From the NCBI GenBank assembly GCA_937925855.1, contig CALAMO010000006.1:62001-126000 (forward strand): DNA of 64,000 nucleotides. Direction: 5' to 3'. How positions within the stretch are numbered: position 1 is the first letter of the stretch; the number at the start of each line of letters is the position of its first letter. The position numbers and the translations under genes were made by a program. Shown piece after piece: positions 37,770-46,524 of this stretch. The notes under the pieces are model-generated. The model saw only the letters and a program-made list of their open reading frames with translations. It was not told where the DNA came from and searched no databases. This stretch comes from an uncultured Thiotrichaceae bacterium (GTDB lineage: Bacteria > Pseudomonadota > Gammaproteobacteria > Thiotrichales > Thiotrichaceae).

Positions 37770-39872
37770 TTAAGAGGCCGCATCATCCTCAGCGGCTGCT
37801 TTCATGCTGAGGCGCATCCGGCCCTGACGATCAATTTCAATTACCTTGACCCGCACAGCGTCACCCACATTGACATGATCAGTCACTTTCTCAACTCGCT
37901 CCTGACTAATTTGCGAGATGTGCAACAGACCGTCTTTCCCCGGAAGTATAGTGACAAATGCCCCAAAGTCCATGATGCGCGCCACTTTACCGTCATAAAT
38001 ACGGTTTAATTCCACTTCGGCCGTAATATCCTCAATCATGCTTTTGGCTGCATGCGCTGCCATTGCATCCACGGCAGCAATCTTGATGAAGCCTTCATCA
38101 TTGATATCAATCGTGGCACCAGTCTGCTCAGTAATACCCCGAATAGTCTCGCCGCCTTTACCGATGACTTCACGGATTTTCTCAGGATTAATCTTCATGG
38201 TGACATAACGCGGCGCATAATCCGACAAATCACCTCGTGGCTCTGCAATGACCTTGGCCATTTCGTCCAGGATAAACATGCGCCCACCTTTAGCCTGTTC
38301 CAGCGCCTGCTCCATGATTTCCTTAGTGATGCCGGTGATTTTAATGTCCATTTGGAGCGCGGTAATACCCTCGCGCGAACCCGCCACCTTAAAGTCCATA
38401 TCACCGAGATGATCTTCATCACCCAAAATGTCACTCAGAACCGCAAACTTTTCGCCTTCCTTCACCAGACCCATCGCGATACCCGCCACCGGCGCAGACA
38501 CCGGCACACCCGCATCCATCAATGCCAGGGAGCTACCGCACACACTCGCCATTGAGCTGGAACCGTTGGATTCAGTGATTTCAGATACCACGCGAATCAC
38601 GTAAGGGAACGCTTCCATCTCAGGAATTGTCGCCTTCACGCCACGCTTAGCCAGACGGCCATGACCCACTTCACGACGCTTTGGCGAACCGATGAAACCG
38701 GTTTCACCCACACAGTAAGGAGGGAAGTTATAGTGGAACATGAAGGGGTCTTTGTACTCACCCGCCACCGCATCAATGAGCTGCGCGTCGCGCTCAGTGC
38801 CCAAGGTAGTCGCCACCAGCGCCTGCGTTTCGCCACGCGTAAACAGCGCAGAACCATGCGCCCGTGGCAACACGCCAACGCGCACGCTAATCGGACGCAC
38901 GGTATCTAAGGCACGGCCATCAATCCGTGGCTGACCGTCGATCACCCGGGTACGCACCACTTTCTTCTCGAGGTTTTTAAATTCACCTTTGATGTCGTCT
39001 GCGGCATAACCCTCTTCACCCTCGGCTGGCAGCAGTTTTTCCAGCAGCGCAGTACGAATTTCATCGACGCGCGCATAGCGATCCTGCTTATCAGCAATTT
39101 GGAAGGCCTCCACCAGATCAGCCTCACAGGCACTCGCGACCGCCGCGACCAAGGTTTGATCTGCCTCTGGCGCTGCCCACTCCCAGTCCGGGTTACCGAC
39201 TTCAGCCGCCATCGCATTAATGGCGTCAATCACGATCTGCATTTGCTGGTGACCGTAGACGACCGCACCCAGCATCACTTCTTCGCTCAGCAGATCGGCT
39301 TCTGATTCAACCATCAGCACCGCATCCTGCGTACCGGCAACCACCAGATCCAAGCCAGACGTTTTTAGCGCCTCAGGCGATGGATTCAGTGAATACTCAC
39401 CGTTATCATAGCCAACGCGCGCCGCGCCAATCGGGCCAGCAAACGGAATACCGCAAATCTTTAATGCCGCAGAGGCACCAATCAAGGCCGGAATATCAGG
39501 CTGAATCTGTGGATCCATGGAAACTACAGTAGCCACGACCTGCACTTCATTTAAGAAGCCTTCGGGGAATAAAGGACGAATCGGACGGTCAATCAGACGT
39601 GCAATCAGCGTCTCTTCTTCCGTTGGACGCGCTTCACGCTTGAAGAAACCACCGGGTACACGGCCCGCCGCGTAGAATTTTTCCTGGTAGTTCACCGTTA
39701 ATGGAAAAAAGCCCTGGCCGGGATTCGCTTCTTTACGGCCGACGGCAGATACCATCACCACGGTCTCGCCCATACTTACCATAACGGCTGTACTGGCCTG
39801 ACGTGCGATTTCGCCGGTTTCGATGGTGACGTTATGTTCACCATATTGGAATGACTTTGTTACTTTTGACAT
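37770..39872 (-). CDS. pnp: Polyribonucleotide nucleotidyltransferase
   Basis: A phosphorolytic 3'-5' exoribonuclease, trimeric, and a degradosome partner of RNase E. 700 residues from [20 protein letters not shown], the standard start; the frame extends 36 codons further upstream without homology. It has two RNase PH domains ([29 protein letters not shown] near 60-90; [16 protein letters not shown] near 435), a KH domain with [15 protein letters not shown] near 560 and an S1 domain near 620-690. It lies downstream of rpsO. Confidence 0.97.
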   Translation of the reverse strand: MSKVTKSFQYGEHNVTIETGEIARQASTAVMVSMGETVVMVSAVGRKEANPGQGFFPLTVNYQEKFYAAGRVPGGFFKREARPTEEETLIARLIDRPIRPLFPEGFLNEVQVVATVVSMDPQIQPDIPALIGASAALKICGIPFAGPIGAARVGYDNGEYSLNPSPEALKTSGLDLVVAGTQDAVLMVESEADLLSEEVMLGAVVYGHQQMQIVIDAINAMAAEVGNPDWEWAAPEADQTLVAAVASACEADLVEAFQIADKQDRYARVDEIRTALLEKLLPAEGEEGYAADDIKGEFKNLEKKVVRTRVIDGQPRIDGRALDTVRPISVRVGVLPRAHGSALFTRGETQALVATTLGTERDAQLIDAVAGEYKDPFMFHYNFPPYCVGETGFIGSPKRREVGHGRLAKRGVKATIPEMEAFPYVIRVVSEITESNGSSSMASVCGSSLALMDAGVPVSAPVAGIAMGLVKEGEKFAVLSDILGDEDHLGDMDFKVAGSREGITALQMDIKITGITKEIMEQALEQAKGGRMFILDEMAKVIAEPRGDLSDYAPRYVTMKINPEKIREVIGKGGETIRGITEQTGATIDINDEGFIKIAAVDAMAAHAAKSMIEDITAEVELNRIYDGKVARIMDFGAFVTILPGKDGLLHISQISQERVEKVTDHVNVGDAVRVKVIEIDRQGRMRLSMKAAAEDDAAS

Positions 39873-39938
39873 TAAAATTTTACCTATCATTTTAGTCCGA
39901 CTAACCATAACGGGCAGGCTGTCTATGAGTATTCTGTG

Positions 39939-39960
39939 AATAGTGCGTGCGGCCACTATT
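39939..39960 (-). promoter_or_regulatory. Hairpin in pnp leader
   Basis: AATAGTG (39939-39945) and CACTATT (39954-39960) form a seven-base-pair stem in the pnp 5' leader. In Escherichia coli a leader stem cut by RNase III mediates PNPase autoregulation; this shorter stem could serve similarly (inference). Confidence 0.35.
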
Positions 39961-40010
39961 AGAAAAACACTTATAAACAACCTTCCTGCGTAATCCGGTT
40001 GCCGGATGTT

Positions 40011-40031
40011 AAAAAACCGCTGAACTGCGGC
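40011..40031 (-). terminator. Second terminator-like stem after rpsO
   Basis: On the minus strand a small stem (CCGC/GCGG) is followed by six T residues. It sits between the strong rpsO terminator and pnp and may be a back-up terminator or attenuator of read-through into pnp. Confidence 0.35.
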
Positions 40032-40078
40032 AATGATTTGTGATGGAAGTTGACTATACTACCCGCCACATTAAACGA

Positions 40079-40105
40079 AAAACACCGCATAAAATGCGGT
40101 GTTTT
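40079..40105 (-). terminator. Intrinsic terminator of rpsO
   Basis: AAAACACCGCAT pairs perfectly with ATGCGGTGTTTT around an AAA/TTT loop, with T residues following on the minus strand. It begins 12 bases after the rpsO stop. In Escherichia coli a similar terminator is partly read through into pnp. Confidence 0.8.
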
Positions 40106-40117
40106 CTTTGCGTCGTT

Positions 40118-40387
40118 TTAACGGCGCAACCCAAGGCTTTTAATCAGCTCCTGGTAACGACCCAGGTCTTTGCCCTTGAGATAATCCAACAGCTTGCGGC
40201 GCTGGTTTACCATTTTCAACATGCCGCGACGGGAATGATGATCATGCTTGTGTAATTTAAAGTGCTCGGTAAGGTGCTTGATGCTAGCTGTTAACAGCGC
40301 AACTTGTACCTCCGGCGACCCGGTATCAGTGTCTGATCGGCGATATTGTTCAACAATACCTGCCTTGATTTCTGCACTCAGAGACAT
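40118..40387 (-). CDS. rpsO: 30S ribosomal protein S15
   Basis: 89 residues, the invariant length. It shows [48 protein letters not shown], the helix bundle that binds 16S rRNA helices 20-22. It has its own strong promoter at 40432-40459 and a terminator before pnp. Confidence 0.98.
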   Translation of the reverse strand: MSLSAEIKAGIVEQYRRSDTDTGSPEVQVALLTASIKHLTEHFKLHKHDHHSRRGMLKMVNQRRKLLDYLKGKDLGRYQELIKSLGLRR

Positions 40388-40431
40388 CGTCCAAAGCTCC
40401 AGATTAAGGTTGCTAAAATAAGAAGGCGCAG

Positions 40432-40459
40432 ATTATAGCACTGGGGTTGCTGGGTACAA
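40432..40459 (-). promoter_or_regulatory. Sigma-70 promoter of rpsO
   Basis: On the minus strand TTGTAC (40454-40459) and a perfect TATAAT (40432-40437) are 16 bases apart, about 45 bases before the rpsO ATG. Confidence 0.65.
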
Positions 40460-40477
40460 AGGATAATTTGCAGAGAT

Positions 40478-40717
40478 TTAACTCAGCGTATAACGTTGTT
40501 CCATCAAGCAGCTGGCAAATTCCAGGCATGCCGGAATGTCTTCAGGCTCTAACGAAGGATACTGGTGTAGAATTTCCTCGGTGGTTTCACCTGCACTTAG
40601 GAAATCGAGAATAGCATGCACGGTGATGCGCTTGCCTCGGATTGTGGGCTTGCCGTTGCAGATGTCGGGGTCGATGCTGATGTGTCCATTAATGTAAGCA
40701 ACTTTTTCCAGTGTCAT
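40478..40717 (-). CDS. DUF433-family protein (antitoxin-like)
   Basis: 79 residues with the DUF433 hallmark HISIDPDICNGKPTIRGKRITVHAILDFLSAGETTEEILHQYPSL, a small winged-helix-like fold. Members often pair with a PIN-like DUF5615 toxin gene directly downstream. Here the downstream gene is rpsO and the upstream gene hisD, so no partner is visible. There is no good Shine-Dalgarno. It may be a solitary relic or an independent regulator. Confidence 0.85.
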   Translation of the reverse strand: MTLEKVAYINGHISIDPDICNGKPTIRGKRITVHAILDFLSAGETTEEILHQYPSLEPEDIPACLEFASCLMEQRYTLS

Positions 40718-40831
40718 GATTTGTCATCAATTTTGTTGCCTATAGCTTCATTGTAGCAGGGTGGAATAATATACCATTCACAGATAACGCGACGCTGCTG
40801 GTTGGGCGCGATGATTCACTAAAAAACCAAC

Positions 40832-42133
40832 TCACCCCCTAACCCGATACTCCGCCGACCGCGCATGCGCCACCAACCCTTCACCTCGCGCCAACACCGA
40901 AGCCACCTTCCCCAACTCCGACGCCCCCGCCGCAGAACAATTAATCAACGAAGTACGCTTCTGAAAGTCATAAACTCCCAACGGGCTAGAAAACCGCGCC
41001 GTGCGCGAAGTCGGCAGCACATGATTCGGCCCGGCACAGTAATCACCCAGCGCCTCAGCCGTATAGCGCCCCATAAAGATCGCCCCGGCATGCCGCACCT
41101 GACTGGCCCACTGCTCAGGATTCTCGACCGACAATTCCAGATGCTCCGGCGCAATATAATTCGCTACTTCGATAGCAGCATCCATATCGGGCACATGAAT
41201 CAGCGCCCCCCTACCCTGCATCGACTCACGAATAATCTCCGCACGCGGCATCTCAGCCAGCTGGCGCTCAATACTGGCCTGCACCTGCGCAATAAACTCC
41301 GCATCCGTTGATAACAGTATCGCCTGCGCATCCTCATCGTGTTCGGCCTGCGAAAACAGATCCATCGCAATCCAGTCGGGATCAGTCTGGCCATCGCACA
41401 CCACCAGAATCTCCGACGGCCCGGCGATCATGTCGATCCCACAGGCACCAAACACCATACGCTTGGCGGTCGCCACATAAATATTGCCCGGCCCGGTAAT
41501 CTTATCCACCTGCGGAATCGTTTCCGTGCCATAAGCCAACGCCGCTACCGCCTGCGCACCGCCGATACCAAATACCCGATCCGCACCAGAGATTGCCGCT
41601 GCCGCTAGCACCATGTCATTCAGCACACCATCCGGCGTTGGCACCACCATAATCAGTTCTGGCACACCTGCTACTTTCGCGGGTAATGCATTCATCAGCA
41701 CGGAGGAAGGGTAAGCCGCCTTACCACCCGGTACATACAAACCAACCCGATCCATCGGATTAATCTGTTGGCCTAAGACAGTACCGTCAGCCTCGGTGTA
41801 ACTCCACGACTCCAGCTTCTGATGTTCCGCATAAGCGGTAATACGCGCAGCAGCTTGCTCCAATGCCGCACGCTGTTGCGGATCAATCGCGTCTAATGAC
41901 TGCTGTAATCGCGATAATGGAATTTCCAGCTCGCCCATCGACGACACAGACATACGATCAAAGCGATTGGTATATTCGACCACCGCCGCGTCGCCGCGAC
42001 TACGCACATCCTTAATAATGCCGTTTACTGTTGCAAACACCGCATCGTCGGACACGCTGTCCCAAGCTAGTAGCTTGTCTAACTGCGGGTAGAAAGCGCT
42101 GTTCGTGGCATCCAGAACCTTAATGTCCATCAT
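40832..42133 (-). CDS. hisD: Histidinol dehydrogenase
   Basis: A zinc enzyme that oxidises histidinol to histidine in the last two steps. About 433 residues from [19 protein letters not shown]; an upstream 22-residue extension is unlikely. Motifs are [21 protein letters not shown] near 115, [18 protein letters not shown] near 225, AGPSEILVV near 250 and [13 protein letters not shown] small inverted-repeat element separates it from aroG upstream. Confidence 0.97.
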   Translation of the reverse strand: MMDIKVLDATNSAFYPQLDKLLAWDSVSDDAVFATVNGIIKDVRSRGDAAVVEYTNRFDRMSVSSMGELEIPLSRLQQSLDAIDPQQRAALEQAAARITAYAEHQKLESWSYTEADGTVLGQQINPMDRVGLYVPGGKAAYPSSVLMNALPAKVAGVPELIMVVPTPDGVLNDMVLAAAAISGADRVFGIGGAQAVAALAYGTETIPQVDKITGPGNIYVATAKRMVFGACGIDMIAGPSEILVVCDGQTDPDWIAMDLFSQAEHDEDAQAILLSTDAEFIAQVQASIERQLAEMPRAEIIRESMQGRGALIHVPDMDAAIEVANYIAPEHLELSVENPEQWASQVRHAGAIFMGRYTAEALGDYCAGPNHVLPTSRTARFSSPLGVYDFQKRTSLINCSAAGASELGKVASVLARGEGLVAHARSAEYRVRG

Positions 42134-42173
42134 CACTACTTTGGAGATCCTTTTTAGTAAAAGAAGGTGTAGC

Positions 42174-42290
42174 AAAAGCCCAATCCTCCTTACCCCCATT
42201 TTTCAAAGGGGGAGACCCTTCGATAAGCCCTTATTTCTACTGGAGGGCACTCCCCTTTGAAAAAGGGGAGACGGAGGGGATTTAGCTTTT
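42174..42290. mobile_element. 117-bp miniature inverted-repeat element (MITE-like)
   Basis: The ends AAAAGCCCAATCC (42174-42186) and GGATTTAGCTTTT (42278-42290) are imperfect inverted repeats. Inside each is a palindromic block, CCCCCATTTTTCAAAGGGGG and CTCCCCTTTGAAAAAGGGGAG-type, themselves related in inverted orientation. The element carries no gene and abuts the aroG stop codon. Its pattern matches widespread non-autonomous repeats with CCCC-TTTTTCAAA-GGGG cores (recalled pattern, not searched). It may act as a transcript-stabilising or terminating hairpin between aroG and hisD. Confidence 0.55.
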
Positions 42291-42292
42291 AA

Positions 42293-43363
42293 TTACGTCG
42301 CATTCTTAGCCCGCCGCTCACGCACCGCATCAGCCAGCTGGTACAACACCTGCTCAGTGGTTTCCCAGTTAATACAGGCATCGGTAATACTCTGACCGTA
42401 GACCAGTTCTTCCCGCGTTTTGCCATCGGCTTTCTGATTGCCTTCCACGAGATGGCTTTCAATCATCACCCCACAAACGGCGCTACTGCCACCCGCTATC
42501 TGGCGGGCGACATCTTCCGCCACTACCGGCTGACGGCGGTAATCTTTGCTGCTATTCGCATGACTGAAGTCGATCATCAGATAAGGCGGCAAACCGGCTT
42601 TCTCCAGTTGTGCCACCGTATCAGCAACACTATCTGCGTCAAAATTAGTTTTCTGGCCACCGCGCAAGATAACGTGACAATCTTCATTGCCTTCGGTAGC
42701 AAAAATAGCAGTTCGACCCTCTTTGGTTACCGACAAGAAAGTATGGGGGTTCGCAGCGGCCGAAATCGCGTTAATGGCGATATTCACATTGCCGTAGGTA
42801 CCGTTTTTAAAACCAATCGGACAGGATACACCGGATGACAGTTCACGATGCCCCTGGCTTTCCGTGGTGCGCGCACCGATCGCCGCCCAGCTCACCAGAT
42901 CAGCCACATACTGCGGGCTAATCAAATCAAGGTATTCGGTCGCCGCCGGAATACCCATATCCGTCAAATCAAGCAACAGCTTGCGTGCTGTACGCAGGCC
43001 TTTATTGATATTGAAGCTGTTATCCAACTCAGGGTCATTGATCAAGCCTTTCCAACCAATGCTAGTACGTGGCTTTTCAAAATAAACCCGCATAATCACA
43101 TGCAAATCGTCTTTCAGCTCATCACGCAACACCTTCAGCCGCCCGGCGTATTCCAGCGCCGCATCGACATCATGCACTGAACATGGCCCCACAATCACCA
43201 ACAGGCGATCATCCTCGCCCTGCACAATTTTGTGCGCCTCATTCCGCGCCCGAAAAACGGTTTGCGTCGCGTGCTCATCCATGGGAAATTCATGAATCAG
43301 CGCATAAGGTGAAGCCAGTTCGCTCATCCCGCTAATACGGGTATCATCTGTATTGTATTTCAT
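42293..43363 (-). CDS. aroG: 3-deoxy-7-phosphoheptulonate synthase (type I)
   Basis: The DAHP synthase that condenses phosphoenolpyruvate and erythrose 4-phosphate at the entry to the shikimate pathway. 356 residues, the AroF/AroG/AroH size. Motifs are VIVGPCSVHDVDAALEYA near 58, MRVYFEKPRTSIGWKGLINDP near 92 and MIDFSHANSSKDYRRQP near 265. The N-terminal arm that sets feedback specificity is present, but which amino acid inhibits it cannot be told. It is placed between hisG and hisD. Confidence 0.95.
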   Translation of the reverse strand: MKYNTDDTRISGMSELASPYALIHEFPMDEHATQTVFRARNEAHKIVQGEDDRLLVIVGPCSVHDVDAALEYAGRLKVLRDELKDDLHVIMRVYFEKPRTSIGWKGLINDPELDNSFNINKGLRTARKLLLDLTDMGIPAATEYLDLISPQYVADLVSWAAIGARTTESQGHRELSSGVSCPIGFKNGTYGNVNIAINAISAAANPHTFLSVTKEGRTAIFATEGNEDCHVILRGGQKTNFDADSVADTVAQLEKAGLPPYLMIDFSHANSSKDYRRQPVVAEDVARQIAGGSSAVCGVMIESHLVEGNQKADGKTREELVYGQSITDACINWETTEQVLYQLADAVRERRAKNAT

Positions 43364-43366
43364 CTG

Positions 43367-44008
43367 TTATTGTTTACCTTGTTCGACGGCTGCTCGCAGG
43401 TCAGACAGCAGCGCCTGAATTTCATCATGTTTTAGTTTCATCGAAGCTTTATTGACCACCAACCGCGTACTAATATCAGCGATATGCTCTAGCGGCACCA
43501 AACCATTAGCCCGCAGCGTACCCCCGGTACTTACAATATCAACGATGCAATCAGCCAGCTTGACCAGGGGCGCTAATTCCATCGCACCGTATAGCTTGAT
43601 GACATCGACCTGTCGCCCCTGACTGGCAAAATAGCGGCGCGCGCAGTTAACAAATTTGGTCGCCACCTTCAGGTTATTCTGCGGCAGCGTCTGGCCTTCA
43701 AGCCCAGCGACCATCAGCTTGCAGCGCGCAATATTCAGATCCAGCATTTCGTACAGGCCCTGTCCGCCATGCTCCATCAGCACATCTTTCCCCACCACGC
43801 CAATATCTGCCGCACCGTGCTGCACATAGGTTGGCACATCAATAGCGCGAATAATAACCAGCTCCACCTCGGCCCGGCTGGTGGCGAAGATCAGCTTACG
43901 GCTGTGTTTGGGATCCTCCAGCGGCTCAATACCCGCCGCCCGCAGCAATGGCCCGGTATCATCAGAAATGCGCCCCTTCGACAGCGCAATGGTTAGCTTT
44001 TTCTTCAT
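43367..44008 (-). CDS. hisG: ATP phosphoribosyltransferase, short form
   Basis: Catalyses the first step of histidine synthesis. About 213 residues from [14 protein letters not shown], the short HisG(S) form lacking the C-terminal regulatory domain, so it needs HisZ, which is not in the window. Motifs are [15 protein letters not shown] near 72 and [19 protein letters not shown] near 155. A GTG five codons upstream has AAGGA nearby and could also be used. Confidence 0.95.
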   Translation of the reverse strand: MKKKLTIALSKGRISDDTGPLLRAAGIEPLEDPKHSRKLIFATSRAEVELVIIRAIDVPTYVQHGAADIGVVGKDVLMEHGGQGLYEMLDLNIARCKLMVAGLEGQTLPQNNLKVATKFVNCARRYFASQGRQVDVIKLYGAMELAPLVKLADCIVDIVSTGGTLRANGLVPLEHIADISTRLVVNKASMKLKHDEIQALLSDLRAAVEQGKQ

Positions 44009-44032
44009 AGTCAGCTCAGGCACTCCATTCCT

Positions 44033-44233
44033 TTAAGAGGGCGCCACCGCTTGCGCAGCATGCGTCCAGTGTAAACTAGCGATGCGCGCATCATAACCAA
44101 AATGCCCCTTATCATCCATAGACCGCGTTAGCCGCGCAGGATACAACAAACGCAGACCACCCCGCCTTAGGTGCACCCTCCACCCATTCACCTGAAAAAT
44201 TTGCACTTCTACCCCACAGAATGAATGATTCAT
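44033..44233 (-). CDS. Possible small ORF just upstream of hisG
   Basis: A minus-strand frame of up to 66 residues from the ATG at 44233 (MNHSFCGVEVQIFQVNGWR) ends in TAA directly before the Shine-Dalgarno-like AAGGA ahead of hisG. That position suggests coupling, but the sequence is not recognised, is Arg-rich, and overlaps the promoter region of the divergent NlpC/P60 gene. It may be spurious. Confidence 0.2.
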   Translation of the reverse strand: MNHSFCGVEVQIFQVNGWRVHLRRGGLRLLYPARLTRSMDDKGHFGYDARIASLHWTHAAQAVAPS

Positions 44234-44266
44234 ACCGTATTCAAAACAATAATTATAAAAATAAAA

Positions 44267-45076
44267 ATGAATAAATCTCACCCAAAAAACACGCGGTGCA
44301 ACCGTATGATGACGCTGCTTGCACTCTTAAGCACAACACTGGGCGGCGCGGCCAATGCTGAATACCCCCCCACAACCGCCTATCATGCGTCCGCTTTTCC
44401 ACAGATAGCCCCTCACCAGCAGCAGGTGATACATACCGGCCCTAACGGCCAGCAAATATACCCCGCTACCCACCCCCTCAATCAGCGTCCGTTTAATCCT
44501 GGCACACAGATGGTGGTAATGCCCTACGTGCCATTTGATAACGAGCAGCCAAACAACAGAACCAGACAACAGGCCATGCCCACCCAGCATAGCCTAATGC
44601 CCAGGCACATCGTCTACACCCCAGCTTCAATCCGTCAACCTTCCGCGCAGGCCAAAACTTGGCGACAAACCCGCACCGCACCCAATCCGGGCCGCTTGTC
44701 TCAAGCCCGCCACCAAGTCCTACTAGAAGCCCGCCGCCAACTGGGCGTGCGCTATCGCTGGGGCGGTAACACGCCACAACAGGGTTTCGATTGCAGTGGC
44801 TTCACCCGCCATGCGCTACGCGCTTCCAACATCAATATCCCACGCACAGCCGCCGAACAGAGCCGCGCCAGCCGCACACTCAGTCGCACACAACTGCGCC
44901 CCGGTGATATGATTTTCTTTAAAACCCAAGGCAAGCGCGTCAATCACACGGGTATTTATCTCGGCAACGGCCATTTTATCCATGCGGCATCAACTGGGGG
45001 CCGAATACTTATAGACGACCTGCGCAAAGCTTACTGGCAAAAACGCCTCTATAAATACGGCACGTTTCTGAGTTAG
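44267..45076 (+). CDS. Secreted NlpC/P60 cysteine peptidase
   Basis: A probable peptidoglycan endopeptidase of about 269 residues. A basic n-region and hydrophobic core ending GGAANA give a Sec signal at about residues 1-32. Residues 35-155 are a Pro/Gln/Asn-rich linker. The NlpC/P60 domain at 160-265 has catalytic Cys in GFDCSGF, His in VNHTGIYLG and a third polar residue in GHFIHAAS. The substrate would be the peptide stem of peptidoglycan. There is no clear Shine-Dalgarno; the ATG at 44267 is chosen because it gives a normal signal peptide, whereas the ATG pair at 44306 would remove the basic residues. Confidence 0.88.
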   Translation: MNKSHPKNTRCNRMMTLLALLSTTLGGAANAEYPPTTAYHASAFPQIAPHQQQVIHTGPNGQQIYPATHPLNQRPFNPGTQMVVMPYVPFDNEQPNNRTRQQAMPTQHSLMPRHIVYTPASIRQPSAQAKTWRQTRTAPNPGRLSQARHQVLLEARRQLGVRYRWGGNTPQQGFDCSGFTRHALRASNINIPRTAAEQSRASRTLSRTQLRPGDMIFFKTQGKRVNHTGIYLGNGHFIHAASTGGRILIDDLRKAYWQKRLYKYGTFLS

Positions 45077-45225
45077 AACATCAAGTGATAAACCACCCGT
45101 GTTGACCTGCCAAATCTACCGGGAACGTGCGAATTTCAGTTTTTAAGCAGTGTTTAAACACATATTGACGCATTTTTATTAGGCGACCAAACCAGGATAA
45201 CTCGTTTTTAGCTTACTTTTTAGGT

Positions 45226-45231
45226 TATAAT
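45226..45231 (+). promoter_or_regulatory. -10 box of the BON-LysM gene
   Basis: A perfect TATAAT lies 40 bases before the ATG at 45271; the -35 region is T-rich but not a clear consensus. Upstream, GTGTTTAAACAC near 45150 is a 12-base palindrome of unknown role. Confidence 0.4.
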
Positions 45232-45270
45232 CGCGACACCTTTTATTTAAGCAAAACTGAGGAGAACAAC

Positions 45271-45717
45271 ATGGGACTATTTGATTTTGCCCGCAAAATT
45301 GGCAAAAAGCTGTTTGGCGACGATGACGACCCAGCGGAGAAAATTCAGGAACATATTGAACAATCCAACCCCGGCGTCGATAACCTACAGGTCGAAGTGA
45401 ATGACGGCGTTGCGACCATTAAGGGCGACGCCCAATCCCCAGGCGCACTGGAAAAAGCCATATTAATGGCCGGTAACGCCATGGGTATTGAGGAAGTCAA
45501 AGCTGACGAAGCCACCGTCGCGGGCGCACAGGCTCAGCTGGGTAGCGACGATGAATTTTACATCATTGAGAAGGGTGACTCGCTGTGGAAAATCGCGGCC
45601 AACGCTTATGGCAATGGCGCAAAATACGAAGCTATTTTCGAGGCTAATCGCGAAGTCATCGAAGACCCGGATAAGATTTTCCCCGGACAAAAAATACGTA
45701 TCCCCAAGGATATTTAA
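45271..45717 (+). CDS. kbp: BON-LysM protein, Kbp-like
   Basis: 148 residues, matching Escherichia coli Kbp (YgaU), a cytoplasmic potassium-binding stress protein. A BON domain spans about 25-90 (IQEHIEQSNPGVDNLQVEV), and a LysM domain 97-146 (EFYIIEKGDSLWKIAANAYGNG). There is no signal peptide, as in Kbp. GAGGAG precedes the ATG by about seven bases. It is followed after 71 bases by a DUF937 gene on the same strand. Confidence 0.92.
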   Translation: MGLFDFARKIGKKLFGDDDDPAEKIQEHIEQSNPGVDNLQVEVNDGVATIKGDAQSPGALEKAILMAGNAMGIEEVKADEATVAGAQAQLGSDDEFYIIEKGDSLWKIAANAYGNGAKYEAIFEANREVIEDPDKIFPGQKIRIPKDI

Positions 45718-45788
45718 TTAAACAACAACCGAGAATCCGCACCGCCAGTCACTGACGGCGCAATAATTCTCAAGGTAAATATGATCAC

Positions 45789-46259
45789 ATGGATATAAGC
45801 AGCATTATGCAAGTCGGCGCACAACAGTTCCAAGACAAATTGGATTCAGACGGCGACGGCCAAATAGAAATTTCTGACCTGGTACCCGCGCTGTCGGCCC
45901 TATTTAGTAACGAGCAGGGTGAATTTGATCTCAGTTCGATCACCTCCAATTTAGGTGCAGGCGGCATGATGGACATGGTGCAATCCTGGATGGGCGATGG
46001 CGAAAACCAAGCTGTCTCCGGCGAACAAATCACCGAGATGCTGGGCGCTGATAAGGTTTCAGCCTTCGCTGAGCAGCTGGGCATCAGCCCAGAAAACGCC
46101 TTGGATGGTTTACAGGAAGCGATTCCAGGCATTATTGACCAAGCGTCCAGCGGCGGCCTGATGGATATGGCGAGCAGCGTATTGGGCCAGTCTGCGGGCT
46201 CAGCAGGCGGCATCATGGGCTTAGTTAGCGGACTCATCGGCAAGCTATTTGGCCGCTAA
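45789..46259 (+). CDS. DUF937/YidB-like protein with EF-hand-like loop
   Basis: 156 residues, Gly/Met/Ser-rich, with the YidB-type pattern SGEQITEMLGADKVSAFAEQLGIS and a Gly-rich C-terminus ending LIGKLFGR. Residues 19-30 (DSDGDGQIEISD) have the spacing of an EF-hand calcium loop: acidic or polar side chains at 1, 3, 5, 7, 9 and 12. There is no signal peptide. Function of the family is not established. Co-directional with the Kbp-like gene and followed by a clear terminator at 46286-46310. Confidence 0.85.
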   Translation: MDISSIMQVGAQQFQDKLDSDGDGQIEISDLVPALSALFSNEQGEFDLSSITSNLGAGGMMDMVQSWMGDGENQAVSGEQITEMLGADKVSAFAEQLGISPENALDGLQEAIPGIIDQASSGGLMDMASSVLGQSAGSAGGIMGLVSGLIGKLFGR

Positions 46260-46285
46260 GCAGCCTCGCTCATGCAGTACCCTAG

Positions 46286-46310
46286 AAAGCCACCGCACGG
46301 TGGCTTTTTT
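46286..46310 (+). terminator. Intrinsic terminator after DUF937 gene
   Basis: AAAGCCACCG, a short CA loop and CGGTGGCTTTTTT form a classic GC-rich stem followed by six T residues, 26 bases after the stop. Confidence 0.85.
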
Positions 46311-46524
46311 AGTGGCGCAAGGCAATCACAGTTCGATCAGCCGACCCTATTGCAGGCACTGGCCCGCCCGCTGATGTAGCAGGCAACAGCACCCGCAAAA
46401 TACCAGAGAAATAAACTTCCTTTTTGCTATAGCCGCAGCGGGCGTGTAATTTCCGCCACTGTAAACATATGAACGTATATTGCCCTTAGGGGTTAACCCA
46501 TTAGCCGATAAAAAGCCCGATCAA

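Noticed and set aside
38052..38555. Plus-strand frame of 167 codons in pnp
   Set aside because: Antisense to conserved PNPase domains; His/Thr-rich with no recognisable domain.
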